From JAFGPS01 sp964628465 (lineage in GTDB: Bacteria; Planctomycetota; Phycisphaerae; Sedimentisphaerales; Anaerobacaceae), in assembly GCA_964628465.1 (NCBI GenBank), contig CAZVOA010000010.1, positions 1-64,000 of the forward strand: a stretch of 64,000 nt of DNA, in the 5' to 3' direction. The notes beneath the pieces were generated by a model, which was not told the DNA's origin, made no database searches, and worked only from the letters and a program-made list of their open reading frames with translations. This document shows, piece after piece, positions 9,566 through 19,709 of this stretch (position 1 is its first letter; each line of letters begins with the position of its first letter). The translations under genes were made by a program, and so were the position numbers.

Positions 9566-10285
9566 TTATTCCATAGAAGCAGCTATGCTGTTTGATACCT
9601 TGTAAGTAACTTTTTCATTTTTCCCGAGGTATTTGGGATTTTTATTTATCAGGATATCTAAAAGAGCTTTATTTCTCGCCAAAACTTCACGCAGACGCAA
9701 TTTTAGTCCGGCCGCACTTTTAACGTCTCTGGCACAATAACCGATAACATTCTGTTTATAATGACTGGCTAAATAAATAGCTCTTGAGCAATGGAACGGC
9801 TGAGAGATAATTATGTAGTCTTTTAGATTGAATACTTTTTCCGCTCGTACAATAGAATCAAGCGTTCTAAAACCGGCGTAATCTAATGTAATATATTCAG
9901 CAGGGACTCCCCTTGCGACCAAATCTTCCTTCATGCAGGTCGGCTCATCATAATCTGTCCTCGAATTATCACCCGAAACCAGAATCGCGTCAATTTTGCC
10001 GGAGTTCCAAAGCTCGACAGCCGCGTTTATACGATGCAGATAAAATAAGTTTACATGCCCATCATAAATCCTGACACAACCGAGTAATAAAGCGGCTCTC
10101 ATATGCGGAACATCGTTTATATCACTGAACAGCTTATTGCCAGAAAAAGAACTAACATATGTATCGACAGCCAGTGAAAACACAACCAGACACAGAATAA
10201 ATCCTGCCAAAACGGTAATTGTTCGTTTTCGTAAAAGGATATTCCTTATATATTTACTTGTCTCTTTCTTACTTTCCATATTCAA
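9566..10285 (-). CDS. sanA: SanA/YdcF-like DUF218 membrane protein
   Basis: A 239-aa protein with one N-terminal membrane segment (about residues 21-43) and a DUF218 domain (about 60-200). Family signatures visible are ALLLGC, ILVSGDNSRTDYDEP, the segment VPAEYITLDYAGFRTLDSIVRA and IISQPFHCSRAIYLA. In E. coli SanA the family is linked to envelope barrier function and vancomycin tolerance; the biochemical activity is not established. The gene is divergent from addB, with about 110 bases between them. The 171 bases downstream, before the lipoprotein gene, hold no gene that I can see. Confidence 0.85.
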   Translation of the reverse strand: MNMESKKETSKYIRNILLRKRTITVLAGFILCLVVFSLAVDTYVSSFSGNKLFSDINDVPHMRAALLLGCVRIYDGHVNLFYLHRINAAVELWNSGKIDAILVSGDNSRTDYDEPTCMKEDLVARGVPAEYITLDYAGFRTLDSIVRAEKVFNLKDYIIISQPFHCSRAIYLASHYKQNVIGYCARDVKSAAGLKLRLREVLARNKALLDILINKNPKYLGKNEKVTYKVSNSIAASME

Positions 10286-10397
10286 TTTATCGGCTGCGAG
10301 GTCGAATTTGCTAAATAAGTATTTTGCAAATATTCTAATTTCAAGTAAAATGGCGACATCTTTATTTTATGTTTTAAAAATATGGCGACTATTTACT

Positions 10398-13300
10398 ATG
10401 GCAGTACAATTTATACTCGGCAGAAGCGGCACGGGCAAGACGAGCTATTGCATAAACGCAATCGCCGGTGAGTTAAAGACTGACCATAATGAGCCGCTAA
10501 TTCTGCTGGTTCCCGAACAGGCTACATATCAGGCCGAGCGTGCGATTCTTTCAAAAGAAGGAATACAGGGTTACAACCGGCTGAACGTGCTATCCTTCGA
10601 CAGGCTCCAATTTTTATTATTAGGCAAAAATACCGCGAGAGAATCCGTTTCACACATTGGAAAGCAGATGATAATCCACCGGATTCTCCGGGAGAACGCT
10701 GAAAAGCTGCAAATCTTCAAATCGTCCGCTTCCCTGCCGGGCCTGTCAAAACAAATGGCACATACTATTGAGGAAATTCACCAATACGCGGTAACTTGCG
10801 AAGAAATAGATGAACTGCTCGATAAATTGAAAAAGCAAAAGGAAACCAGTTCGGCCTTTCTCAAATTCAGCGATATTAGATTGATTCTGAGTGAGTATCT
10901 AAAATTTGTCGAAAACGATTTCTACGACCCCGATGCTCAGTTTACTTCAGTTTGCGGATCAATAAACTCATCGGATTTAATCAAAGGAGCGAAAATCTGG
11001 ATAGACGGCTTCGCAGGTTTTACCGGAACTGAATTAGCTATTTTCGCGGAATTGCTTAAAACCGCTTCTGATTCTAAAATCGCTCTTTGCCTCGACCCAA
11101 ATACAATTGATGTTTTAAATCCGACGAAACAAAGTCTGGATAAAGCAGGTTTATTCAGTCCCACTGAAAATACATTTGCGGAATTAACTGAGATAATCAA
11201 GAAAGTTAAACTACCTTTACTTGAGCCTGTAATTCTGAATAAGGCGATGAGATTCACTTCTCAGGAGCTTGCTCACGTTGAAAAAAACATATTTACAACA
11301 AATCATCCCAGATTAAAGGCGGCTGATAATATTCATATCATCTCTGCACCGAACGAGCGTTTGGAAGTACAATACGCCGCAAGACAAATAGTTCAATTAA
11401 TAAAGGAAAAAGGATTCAGGTATCGTGACATAGCTGTTATCGCTTCGGACATCGAGAGCTATCATCATTATATCAGGGCTTATTTCGATGATTATAATAT
11501 TCCATTTTTCATAGATAAACGTAAGCCGCTGAACCGTCACCCGGTAATTGAGCTGATTTGTTCCGCGTTAAAAATAATATCAGAAGGTTTCACGCATCAT
11601 GATATTTTCGCGTATTTAAAAACCGACCTTATTCCTATATCGAGATATGATATTGATATTCTGGAAAACTATTGCATAGCTTTTGGAATATCTCACAACG
11701 ACTGGCTCGAAGAAAAAACATGGCAGTTCGCGGGTAAAGACAGCAAAGACTTCGATGAAAACAAGATAAATCAAATCAGAACAATAACAATTTCTCCCCT
11801 GATTCAGTTGAAACAAAACCTCGAAGAAAAAGTCACCCCGGAACAATTCACGGAGGCTGTTTTCAATTTCCTCGATTCCCTTAAAATCCAGCGTACAATC
11901 GACAACTGGATTGAAAAAGCCAAAGAACAGTCGGATTTCGAATCAGTTGATGAGCATCAGCAATTTTATAATAAACTTGTAGATGTATTCGACGAACTAA
12001 CGGAAATATTCAAAAGCCAGGTCATGTCGGTCTCTGATTTTTATTCAATTATCAATTCGGCATTCTCGCAATTAACTTTGGCTTTCATTCCCCCTACTCT
12101 CGACCAGGTTCTTGTCGGTTCAGTCGAACGCAGTAGGCATCCAGATTTGAAAGCGGTTTTCTTAATCGGAGCGACACAAAAACAATTTCCCGTCCCCATA
12201 AGCTCAGACAGCATCTTAAGTGATAATGACCGCAATACCGCCGAGTCACTTAATTTTTCATTAGCGGCTTCAGTTGACAGAACGCTTTGCGAACGGCAGT
12301 ATCTGGCATATATCGCATTTACACGGCCATCAGAAATGCTGTATATCACATATTCTTCCGTTGACGAAAAAGGCAGCGGCGTGCCGCGTTCGCAATTCAT
12401 CGGTGACCTCGAAGCCTTATTCGATAACCTTAGCGAGCAACCTGTCACCGCCGAACATCTCGATATTGAAAAAGTTGCCAGCGAGAGCGAACTTGCTGAT
12501 ATACTTTGCGGCCATTTCGGCAAAGATACTCTTTCGGACGATTTGAAATGCAATTTGACTCCAGAGGATTTGGACGCGATTTGTTCGGACGAGCAGCTTT
12601 CTGATTTAGGAATGAAAGTTAGTTCAGCGATAAATTATGATAACAAGGCAATTGTAGATGATGACGTAACAAGTGAATTATTTGACAAAAAGCTGAAAGG
12701 TTCGGCGACCAGGCTCGGCACTTTCGCGGCATGTCCCTATAAATATTTCGCAAGGTATGTCCTCGAACTGAAGAAGAGAAAGGAATTTACGCTTGAACCT
12801 CTCGATCTCGGCAATTTCTATCATAACGTTCTGGATTCACTTGTAAAAAGATTGAGATCGGAAAACCTTGATTTCGCGGCAATTGAAAACGAAGCATTGA
12901 TAAATATTCTTAATGAGGAAATTGAAAAACTAATAAAGGAAAACTCCTTTCTCTCACAATTCATAAACAGGCGAGCTTATAATGAATTTATAATCACTTC
13001 CGCTTGCGAAACACTTAATGATTTCGTGATCGATATGACTCAAATGGTTCGCGCGGGTAATTTCAGGCCATACGTTTCTGAAATTGCTTTTGGACAGGTC
13101 AAAGAAAGCTCCGAACGATTAGGAAACATCGAATTCGATTTACCTGATAATCGCGTTATTACTTTATCCGGCAAGATTGACAGGCTTGATTTAGCCAAAA
13201 TTGATAACGACACAAGAGCAGTTGTTTTCGATTATAAGCGAAGCGGCATGAGTTTTAGCTGGTCAAAATATTTCTACGGACTGGATTTACAATTGCCGAT

Positions 13301-13814
13301 TTATATGTTGGCGGCACGAAATGCAAAAGAATCAATCTACCAAAATGTTATCGGGGCTTTTTTCGTACCGATAGAAATACCTGTACCCAAAACAGCAATT
13401 ACAAATATTGAAGATAATAAAGACAGTTTTAATCATAAGGCAAAAGGAATATTCAACGGAGAGGATTTCCAGCTTTTAGACAAAAATATTAATTCCGGCT
13501 GGAGCAAATATTTTAACTTTAGCTGCACTAAAGGTGACGGCCAATTTGGAAATTATTCAAACAGCGGCTCACTCAAACCTGACGATTTCAACTACGTTCT
13601 TAAGTACACCAGCAAAAAGATAATTACTCTTGCGCAGGATATACTTTCAGGCAAAATCATCGTAAATCCGTATAGATTGGGTACACAATCACCATGCAGC
13701 AATTGTGAATATCTCTCCGTTTGCAGGTTCGACTGGCAGATTAACGAATACAATTATTTGGAGCCGCTTAACAAAATACAGGTACTCGAAAATATCGGGG
13801 GCGGCAATGACTGA
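10398..13814 (+). CDS. addB: AddB/RexB subunit of helicase-nuclease AddAB
   Basis: The partner of AddA in processing double-strand DNA ends for recombination. From the ATG at 10398 the protein is 1138 aa and begins directly with the AddB Walker A-like motif GRSGTGKT (residues 8-15). An open frame runs further upstream but overlaps sanA and lacks family features, so the later start is preferred. The RecB-type nuclease domain is near residues 890-970, with GKIDRLD and VVFDYKRSG. Four cysteines fit the AddB iron-sulphur cluster: Cys779 (AACPYKYF) and Cys1100, Cys1103 and Cys1109 (PCSNCEYLSVC). The spacing of the last three is the same as in B. subtilis AddB. The stop overlaps the addA start. Confidence 0.92.
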   Translation: MAVQFILGRSGTGKTSYCINAIAGELKTDHNEPLILLVPEQATYQAERAILSKEGIQGYNRLNVLSFDRLQFLLLGKNTARESVSHIGKQMIIHRILRENAEKLQIFKSSASLPGLSKQMAHTIEEIHQYAVTCEEIDELLDKLKKQKETSSAFLKFSDIRLILSEYLKFVENDFYDPDAQFTSVCGSINSSDLIKGAKIWIDGFAGFTGTELAIFAELLKTASDSKIALCLDPNTIDVLNPTKQSLDKAGLFSPTENTFAELTEIIKKVKLPLLEPVILNKAMRFTSQELAHVEKNIFTTNHPRLKAADNIHIISAPNERLEVQYAARQIVQLIKEKGFRYRDIAVIASDIESYHHYIRAYFDDYNIPFFIDKRKPLNRHPVIELICSALKIISEGFTHHDIFAYLKTDLIPISRYDIDILENYCIAFGISHNDWLEEKTWQFAGKDSKDFDENKINQIRTITISPLIQLKQNLEEKVTPEQFTEAVFNFLDSLKIQRTIDNWIEKAKEQSDFESVDEHQQFYNKLVDVFDELTEIFKSQVMSVSDFYSIINSAFSQLTLAFIPPTLDQVLVGSVERSRHPDLKAVFLIGATQKQFPVPISSDSILSDNDRNTAESLNFSLAASVDRTLCERQYLAYIAFTRPSEMLYITYSSVDEKGSGVPRSQFIGDLEALFDNLSEQPVTAEHLDIEKVASESELADILCGHFGKDTLSDDLKCNLTPEDLDAICSDEQLSDLGMKVSSAINYDNKAIVDDDVTSELFDKKLKGSATRLGTFAACPYKYFARYVLELKKRKEFTLEPLDLGNFYHNVLDSLVKRLRSENLDFAAIENEALINILNEEIEKLIKENSFLSQFINRRAYNEFIITSACETLNDFVIDMTQMVRAGNFRPYVSEIAFGQVKESSERLGNIEFDLPDNRVITLSGKIDRLDLAKIDNDTRAVVFDYKRSGMSFSWSKYFYGLDLQLPIYMLAARNAKESIYQNVIGAFFVPIEIPVPKTAITNIEDNKDSFNHKAKGIFNGEDFQLLDKNINSGWSKYFNFSCTKGDGQFGNYSNSGSLKPDDFNYVLKYTSKKIITLAQDILSGKIIVNPYRLGTQSPCSNCEYLSVCRFDWQINEYNYLEPLNKIQVLENIGGGND

Positions 13815-16800
13815 AAAAAAGATTAAATGGACTCAGCAGCAGCGGCAGGCTATCACCGCAGACGGCAGTGACATCCTTGTTACCGCGTCCGCTGGTACAG
13901 GAAAGACCGCCGTGCTTTCGGGCAGATGCGTTCATATAGTCTCCGGCAAATCCGACGTTCGCAATATACTTGTATTGACTTTCACCGAAGCGGCGGCTGA
14001 GCAAATGAGAAGCCGCATCGCGCAGATGCTGAAGGAAGAATACTTACAAAAACATGACAATAATCTCCGCTTCCAGCTTATCCTGCTTCAGGGTTCTGAT
14101 ATCAGCACGATACATTCTTTCTGCAAAAGAGTTATTACCGAACATTTTTATATTCTTGGACTCGATCCGGCTTTCAGGATTATCGACAGTGATGAACAGG
14201 AATTGCTCAAAGCTGAAGTTCTGGAAAATACAATTGACTGGGCATGGCGTCAAAGCGAATTATGTCCCGACCTTAAAAAATTGTTATATAAACGCAACCT
14301 GCGGAAAAATGAGGGCTTCCTCACGAAAGTAATTAAACTCAGCGATTACCTCGACGGCGTAGTCTCGCGAACTCAATGGTATGAAAAAGCAATATATTTA
14401 GCAAAGACCGCGAATATCGCCGCTACCGACCTCGGCAAAAAACAAAAACAGATAATTACTGAAAAAATACAAAGCATTCTCTCGCAGCTTAAATGGTCAA
14501 TTAATTTTGCTCTAAACCGAAATGCGGAACAAAATTGGGCTGACAAGATTAAACAATCTCATATCGAGCCGATTGAAAATTGTTTAAGCATTTTGCAAAC
14601 CGGCGATTGGAACAAATGCGTCGATTTAATCCAAAACTATCAAAAGCCAAGAACCAATAAACCCAAAGACACAAACGAAAGCATAGCCGAGCTTGTCCAT
14701 AAAAATATAAAAGATTCAATTGATGATTTTAAGAAACTATCTGAGCTTGCGATTGTAAATCCTGATTACATAAATAAATATAACAGCATAGTCGGCTCGC
14801 AGACTTATGTCCTTATCGAGCTTATTAAGAAATTCAGCGAGCTTTATAGTCTGGCGAAGAAAAAAATAAACTGCCTCGATTTTTCAGACCTCGAACATTA
14901 TGCGTTAAAACTTTTGTCAAATGAGAATTCCACCGAAGAAAAACCAGTCCCTTCTGAAACCGCGTTGTCACTCCAGCAAAGATACAAATATATATTTGTT
15001 GACGAATACCAGGATATTAACTTCGTCCAGCAGAGAATTTTACAGTTGCTCAGCCCCGGCGGTAATATTCTGCAGGTGGGTGACGTAAAACAAAGCATTT
15101 ACGCCTTTCGCGGTGCCGAGCCGAAAATATTTATAGACCAGTTGCGGCGTGCTTCTCGAGAACTTAAAAACTCGCCGAATGGTTTTCGTGTTGACCTGAA
15201 TACGAATTTCCGCTCGTCAAAAGGAATTCTCGATTTCGTAAATAAAATATTCTCAAGGATAATGACCGAATCAATAACAGGAATAAATTACGACGAAGAT
15301 GCTATATTAAAGCCCGCAACAGAAACTGAAGACGATAATAATACAAGTGATAAAAAAATTGTCGAGCTTCACATTCTCGATGAGAAAAACATCGAGCCGG
15401 ATTCAAATAGTGATGAAGAAGAAGGATTTAACGGGGATAAGAATCTTAATATAATCAGTTCGAGCCAGCGGCAGGCGGCACTTATCGCAAAACGCATAAG
15501 ACAGATTGTCGGCGCAGATACAGGTAAAGCGGAATTCCAGATATTCGATAAAGAATCAGGTTCTAACCGCGATGTCAAATACGGTGACATAGTAATATTA
15601 ATGCGTTCGCTCGCGAAAAAAGCGAATGACTACGTTGAAATACTCCGATTGGCGGGAATTCCGGTAAGTTGTCAGGCCGCTTCCGGATATTTCCAGGCTA
15701 CGGAAATCAGCGACTGTATGTCACTCCTGAAAATTCTCGATAATCCATTGCGTGACATCGAACTTGCAGCGATTTTACGAAGCCCGCTCTTTATGGTCAG
15801 TGACACAGAATTAGCGAAGATAAAGATTCATTGTAAATCTGAAAATAAAGAGAATTTTTACAACAATGTTTTGAAATATAGCGAAACAGGAAAAGATAAA
15901 GAACTTTCAGATAAACTGAATAATATTATCTCCCAGCTTGAACAATGGCGAACAATTGCCCGCCGAGGCAGCTTGGCCGATTTAATCTGGCAGATATACA
16001 GCAAGACTAATTATTTGTCATTTGTCACCGCCCTTCCAAATGGCCAATCGCGAAGAGCGAATCTCCTGAAACTCCACGACAGGGCAATACAATTTGAAGG
16101 ATTCGCGGGGAATACAGGAGTACCTTCATTAACACGGTTTGTGGAATTCTACGAAAAGTTACAGGAATCAGGCCAGGACTGGGCGCCCGCTGAGCCGCAA
16201 AACGCCGCAGGTAACGCCGTTCGGATTATCAGCGTCCACAAAAGCAAGGGACTCGAATTTCCCGTAGTCTTTTTGGCGGAACTTGAAGGTAAATTCAATC
16301 GAACAGATGTTTATGCTGATTGTTTGATTAATTCTGAAGATACTCTGGGATTGCAGATTATCGACTCTCAATCCAATGTAAAATTAAATTCACTTGCGCA
16401 TGAAGTTATCGCGGAACAAAAACTATCTACATTACTTGCTGAAGAAATGCGAATTCTTTATGTTGCGACAACACGAGCAAAAGAAAGACTGATTTTAACC
16501 GCGTCGCAAAAAATGATGGACTGCGGCCAATTAATTTCAAAAGGTTTCTTTTTCGGTAATGAAACAATTGCGGACTGGCAGCTTCGTAATTGCCAGAGAC
16601 CGCTCGAATGGATTCTGCTGGGACTTTCAGACCAGAGGATTTTGCACGATACGTTTGAAACCGGGCTTTCCGCTCAGGCTGTAAATGATGATTTGTTTAG
16701 TTTTAACCTATACAACCATACTCAATTACAACAACTATCTGAATTTATTATTAATAAAAAAGAACAAAAACAAAATCATACATCTCCTGTATCTGAAAAG

Positions 16801-17502
16801 TCACCATCAAAGACAGAGTCCAAGCTGCTTTCACAAATCAAGAATTCTATATACAGGAAATACGAGTATGGAGATTTGCACAAAGTTCCGGCCAAGACTT
16901 CAGTTTCAGAATTGACTCATCGCAACGATGAATATACAAAGTTCGATTATTCCGGCACATTAAGTCGCGTTCCGGCAATTATAAAAGATGAGCAAAAGCG
17001 TAATGCCCCTGAATCCAGGCAGATAGGTACAGCCGCTCATCTGCTAATATCCAAAATAGATTTGTCAAAGAAAGTTGATATTCATACTATCGAGCAAACG
17101 AGACAGGAACTTATTGCGCAAAATCAACTATCCCAAAATATTGCGGAACATATCAATATCGAAACAATCTCAAGCTTCTTTGATAGCGAATTAGGAAAAT
17201 TGGCAATTGCCAACAAAAATAATGTTTTAAGAGAATGGCCCTTTACTTTCGCTGAAAGAGTCACGAGCGGTGATTTTTTAATTGTTCAGGGCATAATCGA
17301 CATGCTGATTCAGACACCGGAAGGATTGGTCATAATTGATTTCAAAACCGACAGAGTGTCACCAAAGCAGGTTCAGGAACGAGCGGAACTGTATCGCGGC
17401 CAATTAGAACTTTACGCCAGGGCCGCAGAATCTATTCTAAAAACAAAGACAATTACAAAATGGCTGTATTTTCTCACGCCGCAAATTTCAGTTAAGGTTT
17501 AA
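13807..17502 (+). CDS. addA: AddA helicase-nuclease subunit
   Basis: UvrD-type ATP-dependent helicase with a C-terminal nuclease, the motor of AddAB. The protein has 1231 aa from the ATG at 13807, which overlaps the addB stop (ATGACTGA) and implies translational coupling. Helicase motifs are visible in order: Walker A TASAGTGKT (26-34), VDEYQD (motif II), GDVKQSIYAFRG (III), NFRSSKGILDFVN (IV), VHKSKGLEFPVVFL (V) and LYVATTRAKERL (VI). The nuclease motif is GIIDMLIQT and VIIDFKTD near residues 1160-1185. Its length is typical for AddA. There is no RecB/RecC/RecD in the window. avtA follows after six bases. Confidence 0.95.
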   Translation: MTEKKIKWTQQQRQAITADGSDILVTASAGTGKTAVLSGRCVHIVSGKSDVRNILVLTFTEAAAEQMRSRIAQMLKEEYLQKHDNNLRFQLILLQGSDISTIHSFCKRVITEHFYILGLDPAFRIIDSDEQELLKAEVLENTIDWAWRQSELCPDLKKLLYKRNLRKNEGFLTKVIKLSDYLDGVVSRTQWYEKAIYLAKTANIAATDLGKKQKQIITEKIQSILSQLKWSINFALNRNAEQNWADKIKQSHIEPIENCLSILQTGDWNKCVDLIQNYQKPRTNKPKDTNESIAELVHKNIKDSIDDFKKLSELAIVNPDYINKYNSIVGSQTYVLIELIKKFSELYSLAKKKINCLDFSDLEHYALKLLSNENSTEEKPVPSETALSLQQRYKYIFVDEYQDINFVQQRILQLLSPGGNILQVGDVKQSIYAFRGAEPKIFIDQLRRASRELKNSPNGFRVDLNTNFRSSKGILDFVNKIFSRIMTESITGINYDEDAILKPATETEDDNNTSDKKIVELHILDEKNIEPDSNSDEEEGFNGDKNLNIISSSQRQAALIAKRIRQIVGADTGKAEFQIFDKESGSNRDVKYGDIVILMRSLAKKANDYVEILRLAGIPVSCQAASGYFQATEISDCMSLLKILDNPLRDIELAAILRSPLFMVSDTELAKIKIHCKSENKENFYNNVLKYSETGKDKELSDKLNNIISQLEQWRTIARRGSLADLIWQIYSKTNYLSFVTALPNGQSRRANLLKLHDRAIQFEGFAGNTGVPSLTRFVEFYEKLQESGQDWAPAEPQNAAGNAVRIISVHKSKGLEFPVVFLAELEGKFNRTDVYADCLINSEDTLGLQIIDSQSNVKLNSLAHEVIAEQKLSTLLAEEMRILYVATTRAKERLILTASQKMMDCGQLISKGFFFGNETIADWQLRNCQRPLEWILLGLSDQRILHDTFETGLSAQAVNDDLFSFNLYNHTQLQQLSEFIINKKEQKQNHTSPVSEKSPSKTESKLLSQIKNSIYRKYEYGDLHKVPAKTSVSELTHRNDEYTKFDYSGTLSRVPAIIKDEQKRNAPESRQIGTAAHLLISKIDLSKKVDIHTIEQTRQELIAQNQLSQNIAEHINIETISSFFDSELGKLAIANKNNVLREWPFTFAERVTSGDFLIVQGIIDMLIQTPEGLVIIDFKTDRVSPKQVQERAELYRGQLELYARAAESILKTKTITKWLYFLTPQISVKV

Positions 17503-17508
17503 ATAATA

Positions 17509-18756
17509 ATGGAAGTTTCCAACTTTGGTAAAAAAATAGCAACAACGTCGGGCATTGGCAGATTGATGGACGATTTGGGTAACGCTCTTTCCCAAAACAA
17601 AGATATGCTCATGCTCGGAGGCGGAAATCCTGCACATATTCCCGAAGTTCAAAAGCATTTCCGCGATAGTATGGAAATACTTTTAAAAGAAAAACTCGGA
17701 TTTGAAAAAGCAATTGGCAATTACGACCCGCCGCAGGGTAATATCGAATTTATTGCAGCGATCTCACAGCTTTTACTAAAAGAGTATGGCTGGAACATCA
17801 CGCCGAAAAATATCGCTCTGACAAATGGAAGTCAAATGGCATTTTTTATCCTGTTTAACATTTTCGGCGGACCTTATAAAAACGGAACAGATAAGAAAAT
17901 CCTTTTCCCGTTAGCGCCGGAATATATCGGTTATAGCGATGTTGGTATCAATGAAGACCTATTCGTTTCAAAAGAACCTATCATTGAGCATCAAGACGAG
18001 CATATATTCAAGTATCATATCGACTTCGATAACCTGAATATTGACGAAACTATCGGCGCAATTTGTGTTTCCAGGCCAACTAATCCGACAGGTAACGTCC
18101 TGACTGATGCTGAAATCGAAAAGCTGAATGAACTTGCGATAAAAAATAAAATCCCGTTAATAATTGACAATGCTTACGGCATGCCTTTTCCTGATATTGT
18201 TTTTACACAAGCTAAACTTACATGGAATACAAACATAATTTTATGCCTGAGCCTGTCGAAACTCGGCCTACCCGCCGTGCGCACTGGAATTATTATCGCG
18301 AATGAAGAAGTAATCGACATGGTTGCAAAAGTAAACGCGGTTATGAGTCTTGCTCCGGGAGGGATAGGACCAGCTATCGCTGCTGATTTAATACGCACAG
18401 GTGAAATAATAAATCTAAGTAAAAACATAATTCAGCCGTTCTATTTTAATAAAGTACAGAAATCTATAAAACAGACAATCCATGAACTGAAAGGAATAAA
18501 ATTCCATATTCACAAACCGGAAGGAACATTTTTCCTATGGTTATGGTTCCCTGAATTGCCAATTTCTGACATGGAACTATATGACCTTTTGAAAAAAAGA
18601 AACGTACTCGTAGTACCCGGTAACTACTTCTTCCCCGGCTTAAAGAAAGATTGGGAACATAAAAACCAGTGTATCAGGTTAAATTATTCCAGGAACTCAG
18701 AAACATTTTCAAAAGGAATAAAAATAATTGCTGAAGAAGTAAGAAAATTAATGTAG
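17509..18756 (+). CDS. avtA: Valine-pyruvate aminotransferase
   Basis: A PLP-dependent class I aminotransferase that exchanges amino groups between alanine/pyruvate and valine/2-oxoisovalerate. Length (415 aa) and sequence follow E. coli AvtA closely: MLGGGNPAHIPE near the N-terminus, NYDPPQGN, IALTNGSQMAFF, LFPLAPEYIGYSD, CVSRPTNPTGNV, and IDNAYGMPFP. The PLP lysine is Lys251 in LSLSKLGLP. HKPEGTFFLWLWF and VVPGNYFFPGL follow near the C-terminus. The start follows addA by six bases, so it is likely on the addBA transcript, an unusual partner for a recombination nuclease. The ribosome-binding site is weak. Confidence 0.92.
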   Translation: MEVSNFGKKIATTSGIGRLMDDLGNALSQNKDMLMLGGGNPAHIPEVQKHFRDSMEILLKEKLGFEKAIGNYDPPQGNIEFIAAISQLLLKEYGWNITPKNIALTNGSQMAFFILFNIFGGPYKNGTDKKILFPLAPEYIGYSDVGINEDLFVSKEPIIEHQDEHIFKYHIDFDNLNIDETIGAICVSRPTNPTGNVLTDAEIEKLNELAIKNKIPLIIDNAYGMPFPDIVFTQAKLTWNTNIILCLSLSKLGLPAVRTGIIIANEEVIDMVAKVNAVMSLAPGGIGPAIAADLIRTGEIINLSKNIIQPFYFNKVQKSIKQTIHELKGIKFHIHKPEGTFFLWLWFPELPISDMELYDLLKKRNVLVVPGNYFFPGLKKDWEHKNQCIRLNYSRNSETFSKGIKIIAEEVRKLM

Positions 18757-18780
18757 TGTGTAACGCACCCGACAAATATT

Positions 18781-19386
18781 TTGAGTAATATTATTATGAC
18801 TAAACAATATCACAATAGTTTTTCAGGAAAAGGTGTTTTCCCTCCGAAATACGCCTTTACTTTACTGATTCCTTTTAGAAATATTTTTCTTTCCCCCAAA
18901 AGACTTATTCAAAGATTAGAACTTCAGGAAAATCATACGGTTTTAGAAATTGGTCCCGGCCCTGGTTATTTTAGCCTTCCTGTTTCAAGGATACTGAAAA
19001 AAGGCAAACTCGTTCTGCTTGATATTCAACAAGAAATGTTAGATATGGCAAGAAGAAGATTAGAGAAAAGAAAAATTACAAATGTCGAGTATAAATTATG
19101 CAGCGGCGAAAGCATAGCCCTCGAAAGTAAAAGTTTTGACAGAGTTTTCATGGTAACTGTCATTGGCGAAATTGATAACAAGGACCTTTATCTTAAAGAA
19201 ATAAACAGAATCTTAAAAGACGATGGAATGCTCTCCATTTCCGAATTAGCCGGCGACCCCGACAAAATAAGCCAGAATGACCTTCAATCTTTAGTGACAA
19301 AATATGGATTCCAGGTAAATACGATTTACGGCAATAAAAGGAATTACACAATGAATTTTACGAAAATAAGGATATCGTCATTGTGA
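18781..19386 (+). CDS. Class I SAM-dependent methyltransferase
   Basis: A 201-aa methyltransferase of unknown substrate. Motif I is VLEIGPGPGYFS (about residues 54-65), followed by an acidic strand end LVLLDIQQEML (78-88) and the motif-IV-like FDRVFMVTVIGEI region. NRILKDDGMLSISEL is the usual strand preceding the C-terminal part. The annotated start is TTG at 18781; an ATG at 18796 is equally possible and neither has a good ribosome-binding site. It lies 24 bases after avtA in the same direction. It resembles UbiE/menaquinone-type methyltransferases in general pattern only. Confidence 0.82.
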   Translation: MSNIIMTKQYHNSFSGKGVFPPKYAFTLLIPFRNIFLSPKRLIQRLELQENHTVLEIGPGPGYFSLPVSRILKKGKLVLLDIQQEMLDMARRRLEKRKITNVEYKLCSGESIALESKSFDRVFMVTVIGEIDNKDLYLKEINRILKDDGMLSISELAGDPDKISQNDLQSLVTKYGFQVNTIYGNKRNYTMNFTKIRISSL

Positions 19387-19709
19387 AATACTTGTGTCAT
19401 AATACCATTATTAAAATAATCCTGATTTTTGCTCTTTATCACTTATTGTAGGGGATTACTGAAGCAATAAATACGTGTTTTATACAGCAAAAATATTTGC
19501 TTCGGCGAACTTTATTAAAAAAGCACTAAGTTTGAGATATTTTTATTGCATTTTTTGGCTAACAAGTTCATAATATTATTAATAAAATCACGGCTGAAAA
19601 CTTTATAGGAAATGGTAATAGGAATAGTAATAGGAATAATTAACCTGATCCTAAGCTCATACCTGTTCCTAAATTTATTCCTGTCTCTATGCCTATTCCT
19701 GATAAGATC
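19387..19709. other. AT-rich intergenic region with imperfect inverted repeat
   Basis: There is no gene here. The right part (about 19604-19700) contains repeated GGAAT/TAATAGGAAT units followed by a roughly complementary arm built of ATTCCT units (TTTATTCCTGTC, GCCTATTCCTG). It could form a long imperfect hairpin. The left part is AT-rich without clear signals. Confidence 0.5.

Noticed and set aside
10137..10397. Upstream extension of addB by 87 codons
   Set aside because: It overlaps sanA, is not conserved-looking, and the AddB family starts directly at MAVQFILGRSGTGKT.
13705..13806. Upstream extension of addA by 34 codons
   Set aside because: It lies within the addB coding sequence; the usual AddA start is at 13807 with a stop/start overlap.
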